Shown: positions 1 to 9,174, numbered from the stretch's first letter. The stretch: DNA of 52,854 nt from an uncultured Sphingomonas sp. (GCF_913062585.1 NZ_CAJXWX010000029.1:1-52854), one strand, 5' to 3'. The notes: generated by a model not told the origin, from the sequence alone. Numbers and translations: made by a program.

Positions 1-161
1 GCCCGTCTCCGCTCGCCTCAAGGCAATTGAATCAGACCACCGACACTACTGCAAGCCAGCCTTTTTCAACACAATCGGTCGGTAGCCGCCGCTCATTGTC
101 GTCCATCAGGGCGAGATACATATCATGCAGCGACGTGAAGTTTGGCTCGCCGCGCTGGTCC

Positions 162-1976
162 TCATGTCATTGTTCGGCCCGTTGCGATCACCGGTTGCCA
201 ATCGACCGAAGGGTATTGAATCTTCTTTACGGCGTCGCGGAGTACCGTCATTTCGGCGCCGCGCCCATACAGCGTGCTGACGGATCCATCTGCATGGCCG
301 AAGAGCAAATCGACGATCTCTCTTAAAACCTTGCCGCGCACGGCGCGCTTCCCGGTGTGGCGAAACGAGTAGAACACCAGTTCGGGATCGGACAGGCCGA
401 TTGCATCGAGGAAATCGTTCAGCACGCGCGACAGGCGCTGCGTCCGGCTGCCATAGGCATTGGCTTCGAGTTCGGGAAACAGCCATTCCGCGCCGTCCGC
501 GCGGCGCGCGCTCACCATATCGAGGAAGCCCGCTTCAAGCAGCGTCGAATGCAACGGGATGTCCCGTTTGGCGCTGGCAGTCTTCATCCGCTTGGCCGGG
601 CCCTCTTGTTCCTGGCGGATGCGCAAACGATCGGGCTCGATGGCAATGTAGGGGATGCCATCATAGGTCTTGATATTGCCCGGCCGCAGTTTGCCCAATT
701 CGTCGAGCCGGCAACCGGTGAATGGCGCGAGCATCAGTATCCAGAAAAGCGTTCGCGGCGCCACCCCGCTGCGTTCCGGCAGAGGCGCGGTGAAAATCCT
801 GGTCATATCCTCCGGCTCGAAGGGGAGGCGTGCGTCTTCTATCGACCTCTTGGCCATGGACTTCACGGTCTTGGCGACATTGCCGTCGATGACCTCCAGT
901 TCCTCAACCGCGTGTTCGAGAGTCACTCTTATGGCCGATAAGGCCTTGTTGACGGTCGCGGGCGAAAGCGTGGGCATTCCCTCGGCTTCCGCAAGTGCGA
1001 CCTGTTCCAGCAGGGGCAGGGCGGCAACTTCTTTCTTTGCGCGGCTTGGAAGTCCGGCACAGGTGCGGCGATAGGCCCGTACCATCGATACCGAGATCTG
1101 ATCGACGGGTGGGTCGTCATGAAGCTGGGCGAACCGATTCACGGCGGTTCGCCACTCGTCGACGAGTTTGGCCTCGCGCGGCTCGGAGTTAGCCCAGGCT
1201 TCATAGACCTGGGTGATGGTCGGCACCGTCTTGGCTTGCGGTGTCGGCAGCTGTGGTTCGTTCGAAGGTGGGGAGAGCGCGGGGACGACCGCCCCGGAGC
1301 CCGTCACAAGGACCGAGGGTGGTAGGATACGCCTTCGTGCGGGATCGATGCTGAGGGCGCAGGCGGCGCAGAGCCTGTCGAGGTATGCGCGACCAATTGC
1401 CTCATAAAGTTCGGGTGCCAGCGGCGAACTGAGGGCGTTGGCGGAGCCACCGCTGCGATCAACCACTCGATCGGATCGAGGGTGGGGAGGGCGGCAACGC
1501 GCTGTAACGTCTCCAGCCAAGGCAGGGGCATGAAGTCGGGCACCGCATTCAGCATGGCGGTTCGGCTTGCGTGATCGCGAAGATCATCAAGGCCCGGCGG
1601 CACGCCGAAGTCGTAGCGGGCACCGGGCGCATGTTCGGTCAGGCCGTTGGCATATTCGAATGCCCCGAGCTCGAGCGCGGCGAGCTTCTGCGCCGCGCCG
1701 CGGAGTTGCTCATCCGATTGTCCGTCGAGAAAATCGTCGACCATCACACGTGCCGAGCGGAGTTGCCAGCTGGAAGGCGCGACGAGCCGCGGCAAGCTTC
1801 TGCTCATAGATCACGGCATGCGGGTGGTAGCGCTGACGGGCTTCGTCGGGATCGCGGGTCTTGAGGGTGCGCTTATACTCGCTCGACGCGCCATCGAAGA
1901 ACGGGCGGAGCGCGGCAGGGACGACCCGTCGGAAGTAGAAAATGCCGGTGCGAGGATCTTTGAAAGGGGTGGCCAT
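162..1976 (-). pseudogene. Tyrosine recombinase/phage-type integrase, disrupted by two frameshifts
   Basis: Site-specific recombinase of the lambda-integrase superfamily, broken into three frames. The N-terminal piece starts at ATG 1976 (MATPFKDPRTGIFYFRR...) and resembles the short N-terminal domain of DUF6538-type integrases. It shifts frame near 1745 into a middle piece, and again near 1440 into the catalytic piece that ends at 162. The catalytic part still shows the first Arg (TGCRLDEL), the second Arg box (YSFRHTGKR, with Tyr where the canonical HxxR His is expected), the GH box (LLFGHAD) and the Tyr region (STLYGRG). The gene points away from the 3' end of tRNA-Glu, the usual layout of a tRNA-targeting integrase. 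Two lesions in good homology suggest real decay, although assembly indels cannot be excluded. Confidence 0.8.
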
Positions 1977-2071
1977 ACGGATCAATTTGTACGCATCCTT
2001 TGTACACAAGGATGGGTAAAGCGTCCATGAAGACCGCCAAAACCGCGCAAATCCGCCATTCTGGCGGGTGC

Positions 2072-2146
2072 TGGTGACCCCTACGGGAATCGAACCCGTG
2101 TTTCAGCCGTGAAAGGGCCGCGTCCTAACCGCTAGACGAAGGGGCC
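2072..2146 (-). tRNA. tRNA-Glu (anticodon UUC), CCA encoded
   Basis: Read on the minus strand, it starts GGCCCCT and ends AGGGGTCACCA. The acceptor stem pairs over seven positions with one G-U. The anticodon loop CTTTCAC carries TTC, and the T arm contains GGTTCGATTCC. The decayed integrase lies directly beyond its 3' end, so this tRNA is the likely attachment site of the element. Confidence 0.95.
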
Positions 2147-2214
2147 GCCGGGTGGCGTGGAGGGGCCTCTAAGGGAGGGGGGTGGAACGGTCAAGGGCTT
2201 TTTTGCGATGGCGT

Positions 2215-3969
2215 TCAATCGGCCCAGGCGGCGTCCTCGACATGGAGTTCGGCGACGTCGCGGCCGGACCAGTCGTCCACCTTGGCGCGGCCCGCCAGCC
2301 ACAGGCGGCGGGTGCTGCCCGCGCCCAGCAGCGCCTGGCCCAAAGCGGTGTCGGCCTGGCGGAACGCCATCGCCTTCAGGCTGCGTCCGTCCGCGCCCGC
2401 GACGATCGCACGGACATGGTTCGCGCCCACCAGGTCCGCGCGGATGATCCGGAAGGGGCCCGCCGCGATGCGCGGGGCGGGCCAGCCCATGCCATAGGGC
2501 CCGCCGGCGTCCATCGCGCCGACCAAGGCTGGATTGACCCCACCGGGCGCCAGCACTGCGTCGACCAGCAGCGCGCGACCGGCGCTGGCGCGGATGACCT
2601 CCTCGGCCAGCCGTTCCTCCAGGAAATCGGCAAATTCGGCGATTCGGTGCGCCTCGACGGTCAGCCCCGCCGCCATGGCGTGGCCGCCGCCCGCGATCAG
2701 CAGGCCATGTTCCTTGGCCGCCAGGATCGCCGCGCCGAGATCGACGCCCGCGATCGAGCGGCCCGAGCCCTTGCCCAGTCCGTGTTCGTCGAGCGCGATG
2801 ACGATGGCTGGGCGATCGAGCTTTTCCTTCAGCCGCCCCGCGACGATGCCGATGACGCCGGGGTGCCAGCCCTCACCGGACACCACGGCGACCTGGCGGC
2901 TGCGGTCGACGCTGGTTTCGGCGGTGGCCTGGACGCCCGCCTCGATCGCGCGGCGCTCGTCGTTGAAATGGTTCAGTTCTTCCGCGATCGCGCGGGCCTC
3001 GGCCGGATCGTCGGTGGTGAGCAGCCGGACGCCCAGATCGGCCCGCCCGACGCGCCCGCCCGCATTGATGCGCGGCCCCAGCGCGAAGCCCAGGTCCGAG
3101 CAGGTCGGCGCGCGGGTCAGGCGGGCGGCCTCGGTCAGCGCGGTCAGCCCGACATTGCGGCGCTGCGCCATGACCTTCAGGCCCTGTGCCACGAAGGCGC
3201 GGTTGAGGCCCTTCAGGGGCGCGACGTCCGCCACCGTGCCCAGCGCGACCAGGTCGAGCAGGTCGAGCAGGCGCGGCTCCGCCCGGTCGGTGAAATAGTC
3301 CCGCGCGCGCAGCGTCCGGATCAGCGCGGCGCCGAGCAGGAAACACACGCCCACCGCCGCCAGATGGCCGTGCGCGGCGCCCTCGGTTTCGTCCAGGCGA
3401 TTGGGGTTCACCACCGCATGGGCGCGGGGCAGCTCGGTCGCGCATTTGTGATGGTCGACGACCAGTATCTCGATCCCGGCGGCCTGGGCGGCGGCCAGTG
3501 GCTCGAAGGCCTGGGCGCCGCAATCGACGGTGACGATCAGGTTCGCGCCCTCGGCCTGGAGGCGCAGCAGCGCGGCCTCGGTCGGGCCGTAGCCTTCCGT
3601 CATCCGGTCGGGGATATAGGGGCGCGGGGCCAGGCCCAGGTCGCGGAGCAGGCGGACCATCAGCGCCGCCGAGGTCGCGCCGTCCACGTCATAATCGCCG
3701 AAGATCGCCACCGCCTCCCGCGCGATCACCGCATCGGCGAGGCGATGGGCGGCGCGGTCCATGTCGCGAAAGATCGACGGGTCGGGCATGAATCCCCGGA
3801 TCGAGGGCGCGCGGTGCGCCTCGACCGCGTCCGGCGGGCAGCCGCGCGCGAGCAGCAGTTGCGCGACCAGATCATCATGGCCCAGGCCGTCCCGCGCATC
3901 GGCGGCCAGCGCACGCCAGCGCCAGGGCTGCCCCAGGATCGACTGGGCGATGCCGAGAACGTCGGTCAT
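2215..3969 (-). CDS. recJ: Single-stranded-DNA-specific exonuclease RecJ
   Basis: 5'-3' ssDNA exonuclease of the DHH family, acting in RecF-pathway recombination and mismatch repair in the cytoplasm. Visible motifs, numbered from the chosen start: motif I DYDVDG at about 92-97, the DHH of VVDHH at about 172-174, GPRINAGGR at about 298, and the DHHA1 motif GGGHAMAAG near 427. With this ATG the protein is 584 residues, normal for RecJ. An in-frame GTG at 4014 would add 15 residues, and neither start has a strong Shine-Dalgarno. The gene lies just upstream of tRNA-Glu on the same strand. Confidence 0.95.
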   Translation of the reverse strand: MTDVLGIAQSILGQPWRWRALAADARDGLGHDDLVAQLLLARGCPPDAVEAHRAPSIRGFMPDPSIFRDMDRAAHRLADAVIAREAVAIFGDYDVDGATSAALMVRLLRDLGLAPRPYIPDRMTEGYGPTEAALLRLQAEGANLIVTVDCGAQAFEPLAAAQAAGIEILVVDHHKCATELPRAHAVVNPNRLDETEGAAHGHLAAVGVCFLLGAALIRTLRARDYFTDRAEPRLLDLLDLVALGTVADVAPLKGLNRAFVAQGLKVMAQRRNVGLTALTEAARLTRAPTCSDLGFALGPRINAGGRVGRADLGVRLLTTDDPAEARAIAEELNHFNDERRAIEAGVQATAETSVDRSRQVAVVSGEGWHPGVIGIVAGRLKEKLDRPAIVIALDEHGLGKGSGRSIAGVDLGAAILAAKEHGLLIAGGGHAMAAGLTVEAHRIAEFADFLEERLAEEVIRASAGRALLVDAVLAPGGVNPALVGAMDAGGPYGMGWPAPRIAAGPFRIIRADLVGANHVRAIVAGADGRSLKAMAFRQADTALGQALLGAGSTRRLWLAGRAKVDDWSGRDVAELHVEDAAWAD

Positions 3970-4044
3970 GGGCGGATCATCGGGGAAGAGAACGTCACGC
4001 GAACGCCATGCCACGGGCGCAGGAGTCGCGACAAGAGCAGGCGG

Positions 4045-4740
4045 TCAGCTTGCGTGGTTGATCCAGTTGCCCTCGCGAAACCATTTGGTGATGACATATT
4101 TGGTGCCCTCGACCACCGGCATCCCCTCGTGCAGGGTCATCTCGTTGGGGCTGCCATCGAGTTTCATGTTATTCCAGGCGAGCAGCAGGCCCCGGCGCGG
4201 CGCGACGCGGATGCCCGCCTGCGGGAACCAGGTCGCGCCGCCCTCGGGCACGTCGTTGAGATAGATCATCGCGGTCCAGGTCCGCTGTCCGCCGTGTACG
4301 CGCACCTTTTCCCAATAGCTTTCGCTTTCATGGAAATAATCGTGATGCGCGCGGAATTGCTGGCCAGGGGCATAGCGCTGGCCCTGCATCGTCTCGCCCT
4401 GTTCGGGGGCGATGCCGAGCAGCGCGGCGATGGACTCGTCGATCGGCTGCACATCGGGGGACCAGCGCGCCATGTCGCAGCTTTCCGAGGTGCGGAACCC
4501 GTAATCGGGCCGGTCGGAGAGCAGGGTCGAGGGACGCCGATTGGCGTCGATCATCGCCATCAGCCTGTCGCATTGCTCGCCGGTCAGGAAATCGGCCTGG
4601 TAATAGATTTGCGCCGCATCGGTCGCCACACGGGTGACGGCCGGGTTCGCGTCCAGCTGCTGGGCGACGGTGAGCCCGAACCGTGCGCGGACGGGGGAGG
4701 CGGCGGGGTTGCCCTTCGGCTTCCTCGAGAACAACGACAT
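4045..4740 (-). CDS. 2OG-Fe(II) oxygenase, prolyl 4-hydroxylase-like
   Basis: Fe(II)/2-oxoglutarate-dependent dioxygenase of the P4Hc family. The C-terminal half holds the double-stranded beta-helix core: HxD iron ligands in AHHDYF, the distal His in TLHEG, and the 2OG-binding Lys in GTKYVITKWFR. It also has the family signature RTWTAMIYLNDV followed by GGATWFP. Length is about 231 residues from MSLFSRK; an alternative start lies 12 codons upstream. No signal peptide is seen, so it is probably cytoplasmic. The substrate cannot be read from sequence. It is monocistronic between recJ and the RcnB-like gene, with a hairpin separating it from the latter. Confidence 0.88.
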   Translation of the reverse strand: MSLFSRKPKGNPAASPVRARFGLTVAQQLDANPAVTRVATDAAQIYYQADFLTGEQCDRLMAMIDANRRPSTLLSDRPDYGFRTSESCDMARWSPDVQPIDESIAALLGIAPEQGETMQGQRYAPGQQFRAHHDYFHESESYWEKVRVHGGQRTWTAMIYLNDVPEGGATWFPQAGIRVAPRRGLLLAWNNMKLDGSPNEMTLHEGMPVVEGTKYVITKWFREGNWINHAS

Positions 4741-4778
4741 GGGATGTGATGTGCGACGGCGTGGCGGCAAAGACAAGA

Positions 4779-4806
4779 GGGAGGGGGTGCTTCAAAACCC
4801 CCTCCC
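4779..4806 (-). terminator. Hairpin terminator downstream of the RcnB-like gene
   Basis: A perfect 10-bp inverted repeat (GGGAGGGGGT / ACCCCCTCCC) with an 8-nt loop. On the minus strand it is followed by a moderately T-rich stretch (TCTTGTCTTT). It sits 8 nt past the stop of the RcnB-like gene and upstream of the oxygenase start. Confidence 0.55.
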
Positions 4807-4813
4807 GCCCGGA

Positions 4814-5809
4814 TCACCAGAAGATGTCGTAGACCACATCGACGACCAGCCCGCTGCGCAGGTCGACCAATAGGGCATCGTTATAATAGCGTACCCAGCG
4901 ATAGGGGCCGTAAGCGGGGGGCAGGCGATAGGCGAACGGGTCGTCCAGCCAGTAATTCTGGCCGAAGAACATCTGGTCCAGGATCACGCCGCTGGAAAAG
5001 CGCTGATAGCCATAGCCGCCATAGGGCGCGTAATAGCGGGGCAGGTGATAGGTGCCCCGGTTCATCGAGCGCCAGCTCATCCAGTCATAGCGCCGATCGC
5101 GCCGCCAGCCGCGATTCCACTGGTCCGCCCAGGCCCGCCGCTCGGCAAAGCCGTAAGCCTGATCGTTATGGTCGCGCCAGTCGCCATAGTTGCGCCGCCA
5201 CCGATTGCGATCCTCGCGCTGGCGGCGTTCGTCGTCGCGCCAGCGCTGGTCCTGGCGCTGCCGGTCCTGCCACTGCCGATCCTGGGATTGCGCCTGGCGA
5301 TCGTCGCGCCAGCCACCGGGGCCGCCATTCTGACGGTCGACGCGCACGCCGCTGGGCCCGACCCGATCGGGACCGGGCATGGGCGTGGGTTGGACGCGAT
5401 CGCGCCAGTCGCCGCGGTTGCCCCAATAGCGCTCCTGTCCGGGCACGGGCGCCGGGGACGGTTCGGGCCTGTCGCGCCAGCCGCCGCGATCGTTCCCGCC
5501 GCGTGGCTGCTCGGGCGCGGGGGCGGGAGGACGCGGTGCCTCGGCATGGTCCGGGCGGAAGGCCGGGCGATCGTCCGGCGTCGGGCGGTTTTCGGGGAAG
5601 GACTGGCGATCATGGAAGATCGGGCGACCTTCGCTGCGCTCCAAGCGACCGGCGGGGCCGCCAGGGCCGCCACGCGGCGGGCCACCTTCATGACGGGCGC
5701 GTGGCCCTTCGTCCATCCGCATCTCCTGCGCGCGCAACATCGCCGGGGTCGCCCCCGCCACCATTGTGGTCGCCGCCAGCAGAGCCGCCATCCAACGCCT
5801 GTTCATCAT
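4814..5809 (-). CDS. RcnB-like periplasmic protein with a long Arg/Asp/Gln-rich spacer
   Basis: Secreted protein. The start MMNRRWMAALL is preceded by GGGGAACGGG and gives a signal peptide ending near ATPAMLRAQ. An upstream ATG (5821) and a farther in-frame start would also be open. About 200 residues of low-complexity Pro/Arg/Asp/Gln sequence follow, with repeated GGWRD/GDWRD and DRQ/RDD motifs. The last ~90 residues match the RcnB domain: the YDWMSWR lead-in, a Tyr/Gly-rich YAPYGGYGYQR, and a C-terminus YGPYRWVRYYNDALLVDLR. In E. coli RcnB is a periplasmic protein linked to nickel/cobalt homeostasis; that role is not proven for the many sphingomonad paralogues. Confidence 0.8.
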   Translation of the reverse strand: MMNRRWMAALLAATTMVAGATPAMLRAQEMRMDEGPRARHEGGPPRGGPGGPAGRLERSEGRPIFHDRQSFPENRPTPDDRPAFRPDHAEAPRPPAPAPEQPRGGNDRGGWRDRPEPSPAPVPGQERYWGNRGDWRDRVQPTPMPGPDRVGPSGVRVDRQNGGPGGWRDDRQAQSQDRQWQDRQRQDQRWRDDERRQREDRNRWRRNYGDWRDHNDQAYGFAERRAWADQWNRGWRRDRRYDWMSWRSMNRGTYHLPRYYAPYGGYGYQRFSSGVILDQMFFGQNYWLDDPFAYRLPPAYGPYRWVRYYNDALLVDLRSGLVVDVVYDIFW

Positions 5810-5898
5810 CCCGTTCCCCATGTGTCGGCGCACATGCCGACCCCGATCATGCGACAGACTCTGCATGAACGGCGTTGAGCGGTTGCTGAACCCATTTG

Positions 5899-6477
5899 TC
5901 AGCTTCGTGAAAGAATCGCGTCATCTTGCGTGCGGCCGGTCGCGCCCGGCACCAGGGCGGGGACGTCGCGGGCGGCGCCCGCCGGTTCGGTGCCGGGCAG
6001 GGCGGCGGCGGGGATCGTCTCCTCGCCGCGTGCGGCGCTGGCGGCCCGCTGGATCGCCTCGACCAGCCGGGGATAGATGCCGCAGCGGCACAAATTGGTG
6101 ATCTGCGTGCGGATCAGTTCCTCGGACGGGTCGGGATGGCGCCGGATGAGGGCGGCGGCGGCCATCACCATGCCGGGGATGCAATATCCGCACTGGCCGA
6201 CATTGGCGGCCAGAAAGGCCTGCTGCACGGGGTGCGAGCGGTCGCGCGACAGCCCCTCGATCGTGGTGACGACGCTGCCTTCGATCCGGCCGATCGGCAC
6301 CTGGCAGCTGCGCACCGCGCGGTCGTCTATGTCGACGGTGCAGGCGCCACAATCGCCGGTGCCGCAGCCATATTTGGTGCCGGTCAGGTTCGACGCATCC
6401 CGCAGCGCCCATAGCAGCGGCGTGTCCGGCGGCAGGCGGTAGCGGACGGGCTGATTGTTGACGGTGAGGCTGGTCAT
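5899..6477 (-). CDS. Orphan [2Fe-2S] subunit of a molybdenum hydroxylase (isoquinoline 1-oxidoreductase alpha-like)
   Basis: Small iron-sulfur subunit of the xanthine-dehydrogenase superfamily. The plant-type ferredoxin cluster is present as CGTGDCGAC plus a later Cys (RSCQV), and the second cluster as GQCGYC and CRCG. Residues 1-150 align with the usual ~150-residue length. About 40 extra Ala/Pro-rich residues follow, which is atypical. Such subunits normally deliver electrons to FAD or cytochrome acceptors from a large molybdopterin subunit encoded next door. No large subunit occurs anywhere in this window, so the partner is missing or distant. It lies 35 nt after the CaiB gene on the same strand, so co-transcription is plausible. 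Confidence 0.85.
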   Translation of the reverse strand: MTSLTVNNQPVRYRLPPDTPLLWALRDASNLTGTKYGCGTGDCGACTVDIDDRAVRSCQVPIGRIEGSVVTTIEGLSRDRSHPVQQAFLAANVGQCGYCIPGMVMAAAALIRRHPDPSEELIRTQITNLCRCGIYPRLVEAIQRAASAARGEETIPAAALPGTEPAGAARDVPALVPGATGRTQDDAILSRS

Positions 6478-6512
6478 CGCGGAGACGGCTTAGCCGATAG
6501 GGTTGCGGGGAG

Positions 6513-7637
6513 CTACCGCCCCAGCATCGGCGCTGCACGGTCGAGCGACAGGTCGGCGTCGGAAAAGCGGATCGGGGTACGGACGCCGGGCACGGTCGAG
6601 CCGTCGGGGCGCTCCGGCTGGATGGCCATGCCGCGCGCGACGATCTGCGGGTCGGCAAAGGCCTGTTCGACCGTGTTGATCGGCCCCGCCGGAACGCCAG
6701 CGGCCTCCAGTGCGGCAAGCAGTTCGTCGCGTGGCCAGCGGGCGGTTGCTGCCTCGATCACCGGGGTCAGTTCGGCACGATGTTCGCAGCGCAGCGCATT
6801 GGTAGCGTAGCGCGGGTCGTCGCCGTCGATCCCGACCACGCTCGCGAAGCGACGGAACTGCGCATCGTTGCCGACCGCCAGGATGAACCAGCCGTCGCTC
6901 GCGGGGAACGCCGCATAGGGCACGATATTGGGATGCGCATTGCCCAGCCGCGTCGGCGTCCGGCCCGAGGCAAGATAGTTCATCGCCTGGTTCGCCAGCA
7001 CGCCGGTCATCGTATCGAGCAGCGCCATGTCGATCTGCTGGCCCCGCCCCGTCCGCTCGCGCATGTGCAGCGCCGCTTGGATGGCGATGACGGCGTAGAG
7101 CCCGGTCATGATGTCGGCGAGCGCGACGCCGATCTTCTGCGGCGCGCCGCCGGGCTCGCCGGTCAGGTCCATGATGCCGCTCATGCCCTGGACGATGAAG
7201 TCGTATCCGGCGCGCGGCGCATAGGGCCCGTCCTGGCCGAAGCCGGTGATCGAGCAATAGACCAGGCGCGGATTGATCGCCGACAGGCTGGCATAATCCA
7301 GGCCGTAGCGGGCGAGGCCGCCCAGCTTGAAATTCTCGATGACGACATCGGCATCGGCGATCAGCGCGCGGACCCTGGCCTGTCCCTCCGGCGTCGAAAA
7401 GTCGGCGACGACCGAGGTCTTGCCGCGATTGGCGGCGTGGAAATAGGCCGCGTCCCGGCTGCCATCGGGATTGTCGATAAAGGGCGGGCCCCAGCGGCGG
7501 GTGTCATCGCCCTCGGGGCTTTCGACCTTGATCACCTCCGCACCGAGATCGGCCAGCACCTGCCCGGCCCAGGGACCGGCCAGGATGCGGGCGAGTTCGA
7601 CGACCTTCAGGCCGGCAAGGGGCGGGGGATTGGTCAT
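6513..7637 (-). CDS. CaiB/BaiF-family CoA-transferase, probable glutarate CoA-transferase
   Basis: Class III CoA-transferase moving CoA between acyl groups through an aspartyl-CoA thioester. Seen: the family start LAGLKVVELARILAGPWAGQ, GAEVIKVE, the catalytic Asp region (NFKLGGLARYGLDY and GYDFIVQG), and the C-terminal segment RTPIRFS. From ATG 7637 it has 374 residues and a strong ribosome site GGGGAGGAATTG. That site is itself the edge of the intergenic repeat. The gene directly follows glutaryl-CoA dehydrogenase, so by analogy with the SUGCT/glutarate system it probably activates glutarate using succinyl-CoA. The substrate is inferred from context only. Confidence 0.85.
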   Translation of the reverse strand: MTNPPPLAGLKVVELARILAGPWAGQVLADLGAEVIKVESPEGDDTRRWGPPFIDNPDGSRDAAYFHAANRGKTSVVADFSTPEGQARVRALIADADVVIENFKLGGLARYGLDYASLSAINPRLVYCSITGFGQDGPYAPRAGYDFIVQGMSGIMDLTGEPGGAPQKIGVALADIMTGLYAVIAIQAALHMRERTGRGQQIDMALLDTMTGVLANQAMNYLASGRTPTRLGNAHPNIVPYAAFPASDGWFILAVGNDAQFRRFASVVGIDGDDPRYATNALRCEHRAELTPVIEAATARWPRDELLAALEAAGVPAGPINTVEQAFADPQIVARGMAIQPERPDGSTVPGVRTPIRFSDADLSLDRAAPMLGR

Positions 7638-7640
7638 CAA

Positions 7641-7767
7641 TTCCTCCCCAAGCTGTGCTTGGGGAGGGGGACCATGCGCAGCATGGTGGAGGGGCGGGAC
7701 GAACCGGCCATGCCCCTCCACCACGCCCTGCGGGCGCGGTCCCCCTCCCCATCGGAGATGGGGAGGA
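7641..7767. repeat. Family A palindromic intergenic repeat, copy 1
   Basis: Two terminal hairpins (TCCTCCCC...GGGGAGG and CCTCCCC...GGGGAGGA) enclose inner inverted arms (ACCATGCGCAGCATGGT; GGTGGAGGGG / CCCCTCCACC). The same architecture recurs near 9031, 38639 and 50027. It fills the gap between the dehydrogenase and the CoA-transferase. Confidence 0.85.
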
Positions 7768-7779
7768 TTTTAGACGGGA

Positions 7780-8964
7780 TCAAAACGCTGCGATCCCGGT
7801 GATGGCGCGGCCGAGGATCAGCGCGTGGACGTCGTGCGCGCCTTCATAGGTGTTGACCGTCTCCAGGTTCATCAGGTGACGCATCACCTGATATTCGCCT
7901 GAAATCCCGTTGCCGCCATGCATGTCGCGCGCGGCCCGCGCGATATCGAGGGCCTTGCCGACATTGTTGCGCTTGACGATCGATATCATCTCGGGCGCGA
8001 ACCGGCCCTCGTCCATCAGCCGCCCGACGCGTAAGGAGGCCTGCAAGCCCAGCGCGATCTCGGTCTCCATATCGGCCAGCTTCTTCTGGTAGAGTTGCGT
8101 CGCCGCCAGCGGCCGTCCGAACTGCTTGCGGTCCAGGCCATATTGGCGCGCGGCGTGGAAACAGAACTCGGCCGCGCCCAGCGCGCCCCAGCTGATGCCG
8201 TAGCGGGCGCGGTTGAGACAGCCGAACGGCCCCTTCAACCCCTCGACATGCGGCAGCAGCGCGTCTTCGCCGACCGCGACCTCGTCCATCATCACCATGC
8301 CGGTGATCGAGGCGCGCAGGGACAGCTTGTTCTCGATTTTGGGCGCGGACAGGCCCTTCATGCCCTTTTCCAGCACGAAGCCCCGGATCGCACCGCCATG
8401 CGCCTCCGACTTGGCCCAGATCACGAAGACGTCGGCGATCGGCGCATTGGAGATCCAGGTCTTGGCGCCCGACAGGACATATCCGCCCTCCACCTTCTTC
8501 GCGGTGGTGCGCATCCCGCCGGGGTCGGAACCTGCATCGGGCTCGGTCAGGCCGAAACAGCCGATCCATTCGCCGCTTGCCAGCTTGGGCAGATAGCGGC
8601 GCTTCTGTTCGTCCGAGCCGTAAGCATGGATCGGATACATGACGAGGCTGGACTGCACGCTCATCATCGAGCGGTATCCGCTGTCGATCCGCTCCACCTC
8701 GCGCGCGATCAGGCCGTACGCGACATAGGAGGCGCCGACGCCGCCATATTCTTCCGGGATGGTGGGGCCCAGCAGGCCCATCTGCCCCATCTCGCGGAAG
8801 ATTTCGGGATCGGTATGCTCGTTGGCAAAGGCGTCGATGATGCGCGGCGCCAGCCGGTCGTCGGCATAGGCGCGCGCGGTGTCACGGATCATCCGCTCGT
8901 CATCGGTCAGCTGGTCGTCGAGCAGGAACGGGTCCGCCCAATCGAACTTGCCCATTCGGGACAT
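7780..8964 (-). CDS. gcdH: Glutaryl-CoA dehydrogenase-type acyl-CoA dehydrogenase
   Basis: FAD-dependent oxidative decarboxylation of glutaryl-CoA to crotonyl-CoA in the lysine, tryptophan and glutarate degradation route. The 394 residues show the acyl-CoA dehydrogenase fold: the FAD/substrate segment [35 protein letters not shown], and the C-terminal catalytic loop [19 protein letters not shown]. The Glu in that loop is the base, and this wording is characteristic of the glutaryl-CoA group rather than generic dehydrogenases. It starts [13 protein letters not shown]; an internal start at MGKFDW is possible. It pairs with the CaiB-type transferase downstream, across a repeat. Confidence 0.92.
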   Translation of the reverse strand: MSRMGKFDWADPFLLDDQLTDDERMIRDTARAYADDRLAPRIIDAFANEHTDPEIFREMGQMGLLGPTIPEEYGGVGASYVAYGLIAREVERIDSGYRSMMSVQSSLVMYPIHAYGSDEQKRRYLPKLASGEWIGCFGLTEPDAGSDPGGMRTTAKKVEGGYVLSGAKTWISNAPIADVFVIWAKSEAHGGAIRGFVLEKGMKGLSAPKIENKLSLRASITGMVMMDEVAVGEDALLPHVEGLKGPFGCLNRARYGISWGALGAAEFCFHAARQYGLDRKQFGRPLAATQLYQKKLADMETEIALGLQASLRVGRLMDEGRFAPEMISIVKRNNVGKALDIARAARDMHGGNGISGEYQVMRHLMNLETVNTYEGAHDVHALILGRAITGIAAF

Positions 8965-9030
8965 AGGTCTCTCTCCTTATGTCCCCGCTTCTCGGGAAGG
9001 CCGCGGGGTTTGTCCACCCCTGCTCCCCTG

Positions 9031-9168
9031 TTCCTCCCGTGCAAGGGGAGGGGGACCATGCGAAGCATGGTGGAGGGGTGTCACCGGCCGTGAGGATTCC
9101 ATACCTCACCGGTCGGGACACCCCTCCGTCAGGCCTGTGGCCTGCCACCTCCCCTGCAAGGGGAGGAA
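9031..9168. repeat. Family A palindromic intergenic repeat, copy 2
   Basis: Starts TTCCTCCC...GGGGAGGGGGACCATGCGAAGCATGGTGG and ends GCCACCTCCCCTGCAAGGGGAGGAA. The inner arms GAGGGGTGTC / GACACCCCTC bracket GTGAGGATTCCATACCTCAC. It occupies the gap between gcdH and the TonB receptor. Confidence 0.85.
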
Positions 9169-9174
9169 TAGTGG

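Noticed and set aside
32..155. A short minus-strand frame ending at 32 (MYLALMDDNERRLPTDCVEK and onward)
   Set aside because: It looks somewhat protein-like, but it is short, has no good start or ribosome site, and lies beyond the integrase stop. It could be a gene remnant; not supportable as a gene.
2182..4749. An 855-codon open frame on the plus strand opposite recJ and the oxygenase
   Set aside because: It is antisense to two clear genes, has a His/Arg/Gly/Ala-rich composition typical of GC-rich shadow frames, and no domain is visible.
7641..9168. CRISPR array or insertion sequence in the repeat-rich gaps around gcdH
   Set aside because: The copies are self-complementary and unequal, with no spacers of uniform size, and encode no transposase.
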